Assembly: GCA_016165875.1 (NCBI GenBank)
Contig: JABBOT010000003.1
Coordinates: 31,167,663-31,231,662 of the forward strand
Direction of reading: 5' to 3'
Source of the DNA: Acanthopleura granulata
Lineage: Eukaryota; Mollusca; Polyplacophora; Chitonida; Chitonidae
DNA: 64,000 nt
Each line of letters opens with the position of its first letter. The stretch's first letter is position 1. Shown piece by piece: positions 1 to 12,791 of this stretch. The translations under genes were made by a program, and so were the position numbers. A model generated the notes under the pieces. That model searched no databases, had not been told where the DNA came from, and saw only the letters and a list, made by a program, of their open reading frames with translations.

Positions 1-2615
1 TAACAATCCGGCAGATGCTAGACCCCTCCGTTAACGATCTGGGTGGACAATCACTCAACACGCTGACCAATTTGATGTTCATGAGTCACGACAACTGCTG
101 AACATACCCTAATGATTATAGTTACGGGGACATAACTCAATAACTCTTCCATTCATACAAAACACGCTGTTCAAACAGAGCAAGTGGCCATCTACAACGG
201 CCGTTCCTTTAGGCTATTTTCTTAAGTTAACGTCAACACACGTAAGAGACCCGTACAATTCAGTTTGTGAAGATACTTCCTGTAGTCAAGACACGGGGAT
301 AGGCCTTGTAGCTTATATCCCCCGGGGCTAATTTTGGAGCTGGAGCAATATTCTTAGAAACTGTGCCTTGGGTGACACCTTGCATAACCTGACTGACTTC
401 CAGGACCGCAACAAGACTGGCGAAGCTTCGTGTAGTCATTGATGTTTATAGCCTTCCCTATAGAAGAACTCAATAGGAAGAAACCCTTAAACTGCCAACG
501 CTTTTCAGACAGTTCTGGCTGCTGGAGAATCTGGTATTAATAGTCTATTTTCTCCACAGTGCAACTGGTAATATTCTTACTAAGGGTGACATTGAATCTG
601 AAGCCTCGTGTAATGGCTGACTGCCGTTATAGCACATTGGCGGCATGTCTAATATCAGCTCCCTGTGGTAACAGCGTTAAAGATTTTCGATAAACAGCAT
701 AACTTTAACATAGCAAGACCTTAGCATATACCCTCCAAGAAAAATTGCTTGGGGAATCACTTGTATCGCTTGGGCTCTGTCATCTCGACCAAGTTATCGG
801 TTGGATCATGGAAGATGATATTGTACCTATGTGCGACATTTTTCATATTTTCCAAATTGCTGGACTTGGGAAGGGCATGCATTACGGAATTCTCTGTCGA
901 AAGTATGCACATTAACGCAGCTAGAAACTCCCTACTGGGGTATTAATGAATTTAGTTCCTTTTGACGGCATTCTCGCCGGTAGCATATGAAAAAGTCCTC
1001 CTATCGTCCCGACACATTTACTAGCATCATTAATGTCCGCTATGTGTTTAAGGCACAAAGGCACACTTATTCGGCCAAAGACAGTTCATTGAAGGTGGGA
1101 TTTAGTACGCGGGGAGCTGGCAGAGACGCTTAAGTCTGCCGAAGTACATATAATGGTTCACCTTTCATGTAGACGTCTCCCTTTGGCACTGTCAACCGTA
1201 GTATATAGTTCTGATGTCTGTGTTCTGCGAAGTCCACTCTTATTATCCAAGACTGATACACATCCTCTGTAATTATAATGTTCTATTGATGTTCTGTGTT
1301 GTTAGAATGTTCGCTGATGAATAAACACATTACTGAGACCCAGACGAAGCCTTAGATATATCCGCGACTCACGAAAGGCCTTTGGGAGCATTTGCACTAG
1401 TTCTCCCTGAACTATATTCCTATCACATTGCTTTTTTTCGCGTACAAAGTTCAGTATCGGCTTTACGGTTCGTTGAGATGAGACATATCCCCCATTTACT
1501 GAAGATCTTTTCGAGTGAGTCCTTGAGGTTTAATAATGTCGTACTTAACAATTTAGTAGTCATATGACGACAACGAGTCCTTCTGGTGCTTGCATATAGT
1601 GTGTCTTCTTGTGGCAGGGCGACTCCATGCCACCAAAGTGCTGCCTCCACTGTAACATCATTCCGAAGACACTAGACATGAAAGCCCACCCATGACAGCA
1701 CTATGAGGGCATTTTTGAGGTGGTCCAAATTGTCACCGATTTATTGAGGTAGTTCAAGTTTTAGTGTGTACTGCCGCAGATTGTTTCAGCGCCCCAGAAA
1801 GGTTTTCTTCTATTTGGACAAGTAAACCCCATTGCAGCATTCCCATTATATAGCACAACGTATCTAAGTCATGGAATACCCTTCAGATCAAAACCATTCG
1901 TGTATTGTTTGCAGGCACTCTTTTGCTCCATGATACAATACGTCAGAAATTTCAGTGATTCCGCCAGGCAAATATTAGACAGAATACACGACCCACTCGC
2001 TAAATTCGGGCCGACTCAAACTTTTCCTTTCACGAACTCTGAGGACCTTTTTTAACAAAAATGAAACCTCCAGGAAACTAGTCGAAACTGGTGGAACCAG
2101 AAAATTTTTTAGGGTTATTCAGCCGATTGACCGTTGTTTTTGTCGCAAGAATACAAGGCCCATTTGCGGTACCCAGCTACATCACCCATACTCATGTTAG
2201 TTTGGCTTTAACAACAAACTAGGTCATTACATATCGCACTATCACAAATCACTGAGCGGCTACAGAGTGGTACGGCTTTTCAGTGAGAAGAAAATTTATA
2301 GGTAGAGTTTATTTAGCTGGGAAAAAGCAAGACAAGAAATTTGTCCAAATTTACTGTTTGACTGGGGTATAAAGAGGATAACCTTCAGTGTTCATGGTTT
2401 ACGCAAAGTACATTACATGCTGTTTTTTTTTTTCGGATAAACATTTTGATGACAGTTTTAAAATATAACATGACGCAGGACATGAATAGGACAAAAAGTT
2501 GATATAAAACTAAGGCGGTTAATATGAAAAACTTTCTTACAGGAGGTAAAACGAAGTAGAAAATGAATCTTTAATTAAAGGTGTTATGATTTAATAAGAA
2601 AACATCTAAGAGAAA
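1..2615. other. No gene seen
   Basis: Stops occur in all frames and the longest reading frames are 60-75 codons, several without an ATG. I see no SINE tail, tandem array, RNA gene or conserved protein motif. The first 2 kb look slightly less AT-rich than the rest, by eye only. Confidence 0.6.
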
Positions 2616-2757
2616 ATATTTATCATTTGAAATATTATACAGCGTACTCAGGAATATTTCACTTACAGACGAAGGCCAACATTAAGTAATTGTGGAAAGA
2701 AACCGGATATTTTCCAGAGGAAAGCCAGAGCCATTCGGAGGTTGTAGGCAAACTTTA
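2616..2757 (-). mobile_element. Degraded tRNA-SINE tail (SINE family A)
   Basis: Read on the minus strand this matches the 3' half of family A: an A/T tail at 2616-2640, then the block around GCGTACTCAGGAATATTTCAC, then relics of the GGAAACCGG / GGAAAGCC / CATTCGGAGGTTG segments in the family's order. The tRNA-like head is missing. It has diverged far more than the copy at 7505. A 61-codon frame on the minus strand that starts near 2848 and runs through this copy is a shadow and not a gene. Confidence 0.7.
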
Positions 2758-3008
2758 TTGCCACTGATAGAAGAGGAAGTAGGCCTGCGTCGACCAGAGC
2801 TGGACGTGAACTCTCAGCATTCACGCTGTTGAGAGGCTCTTGGGTCATTGTGAAATATTGATATTTATCATGACTTAAATATTTGATACTTTTAACAGTA
2901 AATGCAAGATAATTTCATACTACAAACTTAGAAGATTTGGCCATTAAAAACTCCTGGAATTTCATATTATTATCTTCCTATGGCTTACTATTATTACGGT
3001 TTTTTTGA

Positions 3009-3020
3009 GGGGGGGGGGGG
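3009..3020 (+). repeat. Poly-G tract, 12 G
   Basis: An uninterrupted run of 12 G follows a T-rich stretch (TTTTTTGA). Homopolymers of this length are unstable and prone to length errors in assemblies. Confidence 0.9.
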
Positions 3021-3599
3021 CAAATACACAGATGCTGCATTCATTATTTGACTTGTTCATAAAGCCTGGCCCACCTAAGGAGCGGTTTGGTAAAAATAAA
3101 TTCACATAATTTGTGAGTCCTTAATTCCTTTGAATTGTCAGATCCCTACATGATACCGAAGAATTTTCTAGCTGTTTCATCCATTTCCAAGATTTTGGTC
3201 CTGTTGTGAACATTGGCAGGCTACCTGACTTTACAGAATCATATGCATGTTTAGTATACTGTAAACTGAAACTTAGCATGTAGTAATTAACTTTTCTTGG
3301 GGAAATCAAATTTTGATTTGTTCCGCCCAATTTAAAAAAAAATGTCTTCTTTATTCTGCTATAGATTTAACCCAGCTATTCTGTCGGCTCAGTGAAACGT
3401 GCCTTGCTTTCAAAATCTAGTGCTTGTAGAATGCTTATTTCCAGATGTAGTTTAAGAAAATCCAATGTTGAAGTCGGCTCAAACATTCCCTTAAGCATCC
3501 GAATCCACGATATGACCACATGAAAGAGAGTTTCTAACAAAACTTCCCTTTAAAGACCATCCTCAGCTTTATGATCCTGTAATTGCACTACGCAATAAC

Positions 3600-3717
3600 C
3601 AGACCCTTTTAAAGCCATCAGGTTCTAGTTAAAGTCTTTGGTATGACCAGACCCGACCTTGAACCTGGATCTCCCAATCTTGAGGAGGACGCTCTAAACA
3701 CTAGACCACGGATGAGG
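3600..3717 (-). mobile_element. tRNA-derived SINE head (family F)
   Basis: On the minus strand, starting near 3717, the sequence reads CCGTGGTCTAGTGTTTAGAG, an RNA polymerase III A box of tRNA type. About 40 bases on is AGGTTCAAGGTC, a B box at 3656-3667, and then GGTCATACCAAAGACTTTAA (3629-3648). This arrangement matches a second tRNA-headed SINE known to me from mollusc genomes. It is not a functional tRNA: the T-stem is imperfect and the family body follows directly. Downstream of the TTTAA block I no longer recognise the family, so the 3' boundary is a guess. Confidence 0.65.
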
Positions 3718-3719
3718 TA

Positions 3720-6405
3720 AAATCTTTTCGAGGATTTGTACTAGTTCTCTCTCCGAACCAATACTATCAACAATTTTTGGCCTTTCATGTTGGTTTCTTG
3801 GACTTTTACTAACTGATATACCTAGTTTTGCTTTGGGAACATCAACAGAGCCTACTATAACCGCATATTTTAAGTAGAACTATTGATGTTACTCCATGGA
3901 ATATTTAATGGCAACAAATAATAAATGTTTAGATCACCCAAACTGATACCGCCAAATAAATACATTAAGAAAGTTTATACATTTCAGTGTATATGTTCAC
4001 AAGAAACATTTCTTTTATCTGGTAGGTGAGTCGGCGTGGGTGGGTGGAACTATAATCCGTAACATTTTCTTCCATCCAAATTTGTAACTCTTCAGATTGT
4101 ATGTTTTAAGTCCCCACACCCATCTGCCCTTACATTTCAAGCAATGCAATTGTACCGGTCTCTGCTTTTGCTGGCCGATTATAGACCTCTGTCGCCAGAC
4201 AGATTTAATGCCGCATTGACCGAATACATCACTTGTTCATTTCCAGAGCTCCATTCTTTCATCCATCGCGGTAAATGTGGCACTGATTGTTCTCTTCTCT
4301 AACGAACCTCCAATGTGGTACATTTCCATATCATTAAACGCCATTGGCTCAATCAGCCCATTCTATTAACTCCACTCAAGCAATGTGGAGCAAAAGAACT
4401 ACACTGGCAACGCCGCATTTTCAATGCAGATGGCCCATAACTAAGTTTTGCATGAACGTATATTTGAAGAATTCTATACTGGATAGATAACAATATACCC
4501 GTCAGCTGATACATGCGAGATCACTGCACAAAGAACGTTACTTTATTATGACAGTTCGGTCTTGGAGCGGAACATTAAATTTTCCCACATTTACAGCCTC
4601 TTTTAATATGGTGGTGATTTTCCGTGTTGTTGATTGGTACGAAGCAATGTCGCAGAATTCATCCTGTTTTGGAGCAGTCCTAACTAAGCATATCACGATG
4701 CCTGCGCTGCATACACACCATGCCATAGCCAAAACAAACGTCCTCCTTCTTGAAAGCCGAATTCGTACAGCTTATGTAAATATTCATCGATTGGCCTCTA
4801 ATGAACCGAGGGGGCTAACGCCTTCACGGTCACTTCTACACTCATAGTCTGACGTCATGTGGCGCAGTGCGGATCCACTAACATGACCTAGACATCGATG
4901 AGTTTTTTTAGAATCCAGTCTATAAGTATGTCAAGTTATATTCGTCGTTTTGGAGAACTGAAATGTCAAAAGGTGCATGATAACTTACTTAATTTAAACG
5001 CTTTACATTCTTCAGTGCCCTGACATTTTCTCTTTATAGAACAAGTTAGATTGCCTGGCTATAGTTACTTAGATTTCGAATATATCACAAACAGACCTTG
5101 GACCTTTTTATTGATAACATGTAGTGCCAAGTTACGAAAAATGTCCTACAAGAAGTTTGGAAAGTATTTCGCGTAAAAATAGATAACCCTTCTCCGAAAG
5201 AGGCTATTCTGGATATGTTTGAAAGTTTTTGAATCATGTACATATAGATAGGTGAGGCTGAAGCCACACTGCTCTCCATCGCCAGTCTAAAAATAAGACA
5301 TACTTTAATGACAAAATAAATTTCAGCAGTGTCTTGATTATAGATATAAGATGGATATCAGAAGGATCTGAATTGCTTCACCCGAAACAGAGACACTATG
5401 CTTATATGCTTAGCCAACAGCAAAATGCTTTAATAGAAGAGATACCAGCGAATATATAAAGAGCATCATGGGATACTTTCCCAGAGTGATCACTGCCAAG
5501 GCGTGACTTGTGATATGTCTACCTTTTGGCTTTTGCTTGTGAAAAAGCAAGCCGAACACCTGGTCTAAGCCAAATGAGTTAAATTGCACCTAGAATGTCT
5601 CACGTTCCTTTCTTCGCAAAGTGATGTATCGATGACTGACTGTTCAAGGCTTTTTCGTACAATTTCTGACTCTTTCACTGCCGTATGCCTCTTTTCTAGA
5701 GAACATGAAATGATACATAATGGTGAATAACTCAAATGATATAATACTTCTTTGAAACATACTGTGAATATGCGAACCTAGATCCTAGGATGTAAGCTAC
5801 AAGAACAAGACTACAGATATCTACCATCAATCCATAGAAATGTATTGTGAAACTCACCCATATCACCTCCACTAAAGGCTCAAATTTCTCTATTTCAGAA
5901 GAGATAAGTCCCTCTTTTGAAATCTTGACGTGGTGTCGTGTGGCCTTTATGTCAGACAAGTTTTAAGGTTTTAGTACGAGATTCGCAGTAATTTAACATT
6001 TACGCCTTTCTCCTCTCACCCTGAACGCAACCTGTCCTAAACAGATTAAGTACTTCAAGGAATCTGTGTGTATCAACTGTACACACACCTCTGCACACTT
6101 GACCCTGGTATATCAATGCTTTGGAATACAATACATGTACTTCAAGTCGCCTGAATCACTCCGAGCTTAGATTTCATCTGGTTACTGATGTATAACGACA
6201 GTATTTATACGTGGTAGGAAGGAGTAAATTGCTTCAATGACTGATACAAGCCCAACATGGAAAAAAAGACCCCAAAATACACAACGAGTGCTCTGTGTAG
6301 TGAAATCTAATATAACTATCAATTGCTACTGAATTGGCCTCTGTGGGTTGATTTGAGATAAAACGTATATAGGTACAAAGCTTTACAAATATCCTAGCAT
6401 TGAAA
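3720..6405. other. No gene seen
   Basis: The longest frame is 99 codons at 4548-4847 on the plus strand, with an ATG start but no motif, and overlapped by a 64-codon frame on the other strand. The stretch near 4568-4620 (TTTCCCACATTTACAG, then ATGGTGGTGATTTT) weakly resembles the end of repeat family E at 27.24 kb. Nothing else stood out. Confidence 0.5.
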
Positions 6406-6407
6406 AT

Positions 6408-6562
6408 TTATTTATTTATTTGATTGGTGTTTTTACGCCGTACTCAAGAATATTTCACTTATTCTACGACGGCCAGAATTATCGTGGGAGGATACCAGAC
6501 AGATCCCGGGGGAAACCCACGACCATCCGCAGGTTGGTTGTGGACCTTCCCACGCACTAGTA
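6408..6562 (-). mobile_element. SINE family A, 3' half
   Basis: The minus-strand copy opens with a TTTATTTATTTATTTGATTGG tail complement, then TACGCCGTACTCAAGAATAT, CGACGGCCAG, and the segments ending CCACGACCATCCGCAGGTTG and CCTTCCCACG. The head with A and B boxes is absent, so it is 5'-truncated, the usual outcome of incomplete reverse transcription. Confidence 0.9.
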
Positions 6563-7490
6563 CTGCAGAGTGTACTGACTTGTGCTAATGTTGCTGTACA
6601 AAGCTTTTAAAATGAAGAAACTTTCACATGATCGTCCCCTACCTTCCAACTGCTGTTCACCATGCAACTGTCTGATACCTAATTATTCTATGTATATGTA
6701 TATGGTCAAAGGTCAACTTGCCCGAAGAAATACAGATGTATATCTAACAGCGACAATAAGAATGTCTCACAGAAGTTAAAGGAAGGGAAAAAACAAATGT
6801 ACTTGTATGAGAAGATTGAAATAAAAACATTTCCTTAAAATGCCATCCATGTATACTTCATAAACATGATTTATGTGAGCACACCTCAGGTGTTATAGAA
6901 GTGATTGAGTCATTTTATCCCGTAGCAAATCGGCCAAGGAATGCAGTATGATCAATATTAATCTACCCACATGCTCACAATTGAAGACTCCATATTTCGA
7001 CTCCATACTCCATAGCAATAAACCCGAGAGTTTAAAATTGATTTAAACTGACGTTCTGCCTCGTTGTCCATGAACAATGTCCCAAATTTTCGGTCATTGC
7101 CTAATTACTCGACACTGCACTGATACACAACCCCAATGTCCCAGCCTAATCTTGTCAAAACAAATGGGTCTAGTACTGTCGAGAGAAACGATGCAAGGGC
7201 ACAATCAGTGAAACTGACATGTTGCAATGGGTAGTCATTGCATATGTCCATAGAAATTTAACAGGTTCTTCTACGTCATAGTTGTGATCTTTCTCATGGG
7301 TAAAACCATAATTAGTTATTCATTCATTTATGGGTTCATTAATTCAGTTCCGAAAGTTTTCTTGCCGAAGTTTACTTTAAATACGCTTTCTTGTTTTCCT
7401 TGACTTATTCAATTATATTTATTCATTGGATTGCGGCTTAACGCAGCATTAATGATATTCTCACTTCAGGGAGATAGCAAGATGGCTTTA

Positions 7491-7784
7491 AAGTATCCGG
7501 GATAGGGGGCTCCTTGGCTCAGTTGGTTAGCACGCTAGTGCAGCGTAATGATCCAGAAGCCTCCCACCAATGCGGTCGCCGTGAGTTCAACTTCAGCTCA
7601 TGCTAGCTTCCTCTCCGGCCGTACGTGGGAAGGTCTGCCAGCAACCTGTGGATGGTCGTGGGTTTCCCCCTGGCTCTGTCCGGTTTCCTCCCACCATAGT
7701 GCTGGCCTCCGTTGTATAAGTGAAATATTCTTGAGTACGGCGTAAAACACAAATCAAATAAATAAATAAACTGAAGTATCGGGA
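7491..7784 (+). mobile_element. Near full-length tRNA-SINE (family A) with target-site duplications
   Basis: The element body is 7505-7770. A tRNA-like head carries an A box TGGCTCAGTTGG at 7515-7526 and a degenerate B box AGTTCAACTTC at 7584-7594. The central body runs through CGTACGTGGGAAGGTCTGCC, ATGGTCGTGGGTTTCCCCC and GGTTTCCTCCCACCAT. The tail block is GTGAAATATTCTTGAGTACG, followed by AAATAAATAAATAAA. Flanks are AAGTATCCGGGA (7491-7502) and AAGTATCGGGA (7774-7784), a target-site duplication with one base lost. A 65-codon plus-strand frame inside it is a by-product. As a SINE it encodes no protein and would depend on a partner LINE for movement. Pol III transcription potential is inferred from the boxes. 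Confidence 0.93.
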
Positions 7785-7789
7785 GGGTT

Positions 7790-9475
7790 CAAAGCATGGT
7801 ATCCCAACTATGTAATAGTTACAGTGCAGTGCTCGGCCCAGTCTCGCCTCAGACCGTTGGAATGTGTCAGGAAATTTAGTAGACAATCAAATAACTCGTG
7901 ATAAATTCCAGTATCCATGTACCTTATAGTTGAGAGTTTTTTCTTTGAAAAAGGCAAATATTTTCCCATTTTTCATTGTATAGATATAACCCAACGGTCG
8001 TTGTGGAAGCAAGTCCAGAGATATCCGGCTAGCAATTAACCTCTTTACCGGTACCGAGCGATATGGAAATATCGGATTTGCTGAACTAATAGAATTTATA
8101 AACAGCCTTGAAAAACAACGAACATCAAAAATATTCCTCCTGCATCTCTTGAATGAAATCCTAGCAATCCACCTTATCACGTCTTGCGTGATGTGCATTC
8201 CCCAGCAAAACACGTATGTACTGCTTTTTAACCAAAGTGTGCTTAAAAACGGTAAAAAAACCTCCTCTGATATGCGTCCCGTGGGCAGTGTGAATCAAAG
8301 CCAAGTGGACTATTTATATTCCTTAGAGGTGATCGGCCAAAAGATAGCCCTGGAAGTGGATGATAGCACAACGCTCCAGTTTACAGACATTTCACCGTAA
8401 CTGTTTCATAAATTTCACCGCCGGAAATGTATAAACTTAAATATAGAATTTCCTTGGTGGAGTTATCGGATGTTGGAAGAATGTTTTAAGGCCTGACTTT
8501 CTATTTATGACTTCAGACGCTTGCCACTGAGGAGATAGCCGTGCTTTATGCACATCTAAGCTGACTCCGGGATGAAGACTTACGGTATCTTTATTGCTAC
8601 CCTTTGGTAGCATGCCATGAAAATGTATCTGAAGCAAATTGAAAAAAAATTTCCTGACTAAACTTTTGACACGGAGGATGTTTTAGTACCGGACTTGGAG
8701 GAGACACCAATGGTCGTACTAAGACTGATATCCCAATATTCTAACACCGATATATATGTGTCCCAGACAACTTGCTGTCCTCGGCCGTATACTCTTTCCA
8801 ATTTTTTGTTAGTTGGATGAATATCACTTACTCAGACTTTGCTTGTTTGTAATAAATTATGGAAGGAAACAAAATGTGTGGTTCTTTCTTTCACATAAAA
8901 ATTGGGATCGGGAGGGAAAACCTCCCCTTTGTTGGTGAATAAAGAAGTTGCAAAAGAACTAAAGCACATTTTCGGGAAAAGGCTCAGTGGAAACCAGATT
9001 AATTGAATTCACCCCCCCCCCCCCATACTTGTCTTGTCAAGCGTGGATGTAAAAGACGTTACGTAGCGCACGTCAAATTTTTCCCAATTTTATATCGGAA
9101 TTGTTATTTATCTTAGATGAAGATCTAGTAAAGTCTCCAGGCCATTGTAAGAATGGGCTCACCGTTCAGAGCGCTCATGCCTCAGCACTTAGACAACAAT
9201 TTGAAGGATGAGGGTATTGATTTAAATGATACTCCAGGAATTCCATGAAGAACATACGTGAAGGAACAGGAGCGGGAAACCTCTTATCAAATCATTTTAA
9301 CGAATGCCCTCAGACATTTTATGTAAATTCAGTGGAAGTTACAAGAAAAGAAACAAGATCTAGGACACAGGATGTGTCCTAAACTGGCTTCGTGTAATAT
9401 CATACAGTTAATACTGGGATTTCTTATCTATTTTTCACTACAACGCTTGTTTTTACATCCTGGCTTATGGATCAA
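7790..9475. other. No gene seen
   Basis: Short overlapping frames lie on both strands (108 codons minus at 7887-8213, 83 codons plus at 8149-8400). None has a motif or a clear start/stop or splice arrangement. A poly-C tract lies at 9012-9024. Confidence 0.5.
9012..9024 (+). repeat. Poly-C tract, 13 C
   Basis: An uninterrupted run of 13 C within AT-rich sequence. Confidence 0.9.
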
Positions 9476-9477
9476 TG

Positions 9478-9646
9478 CCATGCTGGCTTCCTGTCCGGCC
9501 GTACGCGGGACGGTCCACCATCAACCTGGGGATGCTCTTGTGTTTACCCCGGGCTCTGCATGGTTTCCTCCCTCCATAATGCTGGCGGCTCTCGTATAAG
9601 TGAAATATTCCTGAGTGCAGCCTAAAACACCAATCAAATAAATAAA
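9478..9646 (+). mobile_element. SINE family A, 5'-truncated
   Basis: The copy begins in the central body (CCATGCTGGCTTCC), continues through GGCCGTACGCGGGACGGTC and GGTTTCCTCCCTCCATAATG, then the tail block GTGAAATATTCCTGAGTG and AATCAAATAAATAAA. The tRNA head is missing. The 117-codon minus-strand frame at 9465-9818 crosses this copy and is not a gene. Confidence 0.93.
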
Positions 9647-9649
9647 CAG

Positions 9650-11495
9650 TGGCAAGTTGGTCTGATTTGTACAAGCCTATTTGATCAAGACTATTATTGG
9701 GGTTTAATTTTGACAGACCTTTTAACATAACTAACTTCTGGCCTACATGTTCCATAACACCAGTAATCTGTTTTGAACCCCTGAAGGCAGTCTGTTTCTG
9801 TCCTCTTACAAAACCCACGTACTTGTGCTTTCTTCACCCGGACTAATATGGTCGACCTTTATACATATAGGTCTAAATTTCATTTGTTAGTAGTACATAT
9901 TTCTTCGTGTTTTCAATAAACTTAGGCTGGAGCAGGCCTTTTATTTGCAACGTAAAATATTAAGTTTATGAAAGTAAATACTCAACAAGCATACCGAGGG
10001 GAAAAGCTCAACCTTGTTTTCTTTTCAGGAAAAGTGCTGAAATACGCGTAGACCTATATACAAAGTAGATATTATGTTTGTAATGGTCTAGGTAACTGTT
10101 TATGTTAAGCCGATAGTATTTTATGTTAAATCCTGTTATACCATTTTGTAATCTCACGGTTGACGGCTTAAGAGTACTTCTGTTGAATGAGTGTTGGAGT
10201 GTTCCGGTCCATCGACCATTTCTCCTGACAAATGTCACTTTGACATTTAAGATTTTTTTCACGTTTTGTACTATCTTTTGTTTGGATCATAAAACAGCCT
10301 ATAGGTTGTAAACTCAAGTGTTTTCTAGGCACTGATTTAGTCAAAATGTTTGCCTAATTTTTCTGTGTTTGGTTTTTCTTTTGTTCAGGAAACAAACGCT
10401 GTAAGAGTCATCAGATTACTGCTAAGGTTACGACCGTTTCAAGCTCCTGCCCAGTTCATTGCTCAGGTTGTGCCTCCAGTTAATGGTGTGAGTTTGACTT
10501 CATTTCCGGCACAGCTCCAATTCAAGGAGAAACTGGTCTTGCTTGACGAAACTGCCCGAGTACTTTTGCCTAGCCGGTTTGCTGGACTATCTGCTAATGT
10601 CTCGTAGGCATGATATACATTCGTTTCAGCGAGGACTTATGGTGCAATGGCCACTGCCATGTGTTCCTTGCCGAAAGTTCCGTTAATACATAGCGTCTGT
10701 AGCTAGACGGTCCCTGGCTCTATTCCACGTCCCAAATCTACTTCTACGCGGCCTGAACTCCGTGTGGATTTCCATGTCGTATCAGTAACAGTTGGTGAGC
10801 TCTGCTGTACCATGGCTACAAACTCCTGCACGGGAAGCTTAATGACTGATGGGCATTTGATTCATGGCAGCAAGAAATTATGTCCATGTTTTTTTGCCAG
10901 CTCCCGATGCTATCTTCTAAAGATAGGATACACACGTGTGCCCCCATGTTGAATCCATGTCTGTATCTTGCTTTGTGCATCTACAGCACGCGGAATACTA
11001 TCTTAACTGCTCTAACCTCGAGGAGCCTCTCGGCTTTATATGTCGTTGAACCCAGTAAGCCACACCGAGTCCATCCTCAACGGCATATCTTCCATCTCAG
11101 CTGTGTAACGCATCATCTCCGCCTTCCTTTTTTTATTTTACGGCTTTCCGCGGCGCCACACCAGTGCAGCTTTTGAAGACACTCATCGGCTGTATCATAC
11201 TGCAGATCGAAATGTAGGCTCACGTTTTTCGCAACATTAACTTTTCAAAGTATCCGGACTAAAATTCTTGCTCAAAGGGATACAAAATCGACACCGTCTA
11301 GATGACAGATGAGGCAGGAATACCTGGGTTAAATGCAGCCATGGTCACGCTTGAAGAAATGAGCCATACCCATTAGTCTGCTTAAGCCGGTATAGGTTAT
11401 GCCGAGATTATCTCCTTTACCTATTTTCTTGTTTCCATTTTTTAAAAATATTATGACACTATAAGAATGGAAGAAAATGTCATTGATACCGAATG
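9650..11495. other. No supported gene; GC-richer segment 10.4-11.2 kb
   Basis: The stretch from about 10400 to 11180 is visibly richer in G and C than its surroundings and holds overlapping 62-98-codon frames on the plus strand. Read on the minus strand, one frame can be followed from about 11130 to 10430 without a frameshift but with about nine stops, close to chance expectation. It could be an ancient gene relic or merely a compositional patch. I recognise no domain. Confidence 0.4.
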
Positions 11496-11499
11496 AATG

Positions 11500-11612
11500 G
11501 ACTGATTAATTAAATGCTTAGCGTCATACTCAAGATTGTTTCGCTTACTTACGCTGGCGGCTAGTTGTTTAGGATGGGTGAAATCTGACTAATCGGGAGG
11601 AAACAACGTGCC
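11500..11612 (-). mobile_element. Degraded SINE family A remnant
   Basis: The order TGATTAATTAAATGCTTAG, GTCATACTCAAGATTGTTTC, CGCTGGCGGCTAG and GGGAGGAAAC follows the minus-strand family A tail and body, with many substitutions. It is an old, truncated copy. Its limits are approximate. Confidence 0.5.
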
Positions 11613-11614
11613 TT

Positions 11615-12760
11615 TGGCAAGTTATTAATGAACGTACACAAGTAAGACGTATAGACTTGCACGCCATATTGGTTAACAAGTGATCTGCAAAGCACACGAG
11701 ACTGGCGCGAACGGCCTCAGCAGAGAAGCCCACTGCTGACTGTCATCAGTGTTTTACGCGATCCTCATAGTGAATGTGGGGAAATCTGCAACTGCACTAT
11801 CCCTGGTCATGATTGCCAGAAATTGGGGTGTTTTGCGACGCTTTTATACACATAAAGTACGAGCAAATTTTTAATGATTAAAACGCGTGGAATGTTTCAC
11901 AGTATGAGGTACACTGCAACAAAAAAGCTTGTGAAATGTTTCACAGCACTGAATAAAAACTGTCGTAAAACTTCAAAGAAACATAAAAAGGGTGTCAGTA
12001 AATAATGGTTATGAAAGCTTATGTAGCCTGGAAGTGTGGGACACGGTCAATTTAATATCATTCCAAGTGGAATGTCAAAATGAGAAAGACTGTTGAAGAA
12101 AAGCAGCGCATTTTTCATATTTAAACTATGATATAATCACCGTTAATCTGGAATGAGAAAAAAAGGCATGAAATGAGATGTTGTATATCCTGAAAACAGC
12201 TTAAGCGCAAACAATTTGATTACGGAACGACTTACAGCTCCTTTGAAAATTGCTGGGTCTTTGTATATGTTTACTTACATCTTATTCATAGGTCAGATGC
12301 ATCTAAACCTCATTAAAACGAGTCGCCTCAACACATGTAGCCTGAGTGCAACCCGCACATGGCTTCTATTTAACACCTTAATTGAATTCTGAGTTAGAAA
12401 GAGGATATGAAGCCAGACAGTTTAAGTTAATCAAATGTCTGATTTCAGGAAGTAACTCATGATTTTTTCATGCCGCGTATATGTGGTGATATTTAGTTTA
12501 TTATTTTTGGCACGAAATCTAGAAATGTCACCCTTGTTTGGCGGAGTTTCTGTGCTTGGATAGGTTTAATTAGTGAGGTTTGTCTGGGTGAGGACGTTGA
12601 TTCCACCTCACACAGGCATGCATCATATGGGAAGAGTTTGTGATTATGTAACACTTCATTCAAGGTTTTTACTAATACCGCTAGTTATAGGTGAAACGGT
12701 GAGAAAATTATGAACAATTTACTTCCATTCACAAGAGCATGTTAAATCTTACTGTTTTTT
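11615..12760. other. No gene seen
   Basis: No frame of 60 codons or more and no recognised repeat. A short motif, GAAATGTTTCACAG or a close variant, occurs twice about 45 bases apart near 11890 and 11935. Confidence 0.5.
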
Positions 12761-12762
12761 TA

Positions 12763-12791
12763 GGGAGGGAGGTGGGAGTGAGGGAGAGGGG
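12763..12791 (+). other. G-quadruplex-forming motif
   Basis: Runs of three or more G at 12763, 12767, 12774, 12782 and 12788 are separated by short loops, satisfying the usual G3+ N1-7 pattern on the plus strand. Whether it folds is not known. Confidence 0.7.

Noticed and set aside
7548..7745. Plus-strand 65-codon frame with plausible-looking protein sequence
   Set aside because: It lies wholly inside the SINE at 7505-7770; the same residues (SGRTWEGL, CGWSW) appear in the SINE at 42273, so they come from the repeat and not from a gene.
9465..9818. Minus-strand 117-codon frame
   Set aside because: About half of it is the reverse of a SINE copy; the residue string YGGRKP also occurs in the reverse of the SINE at 57.2 kb.
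10430..11130. One continuous minus-strand frame suggesting a decayed gene
   Set aside because: It contains about nine stops in roughly 230 codons, close to the random expectation, and no domain is recognisable.
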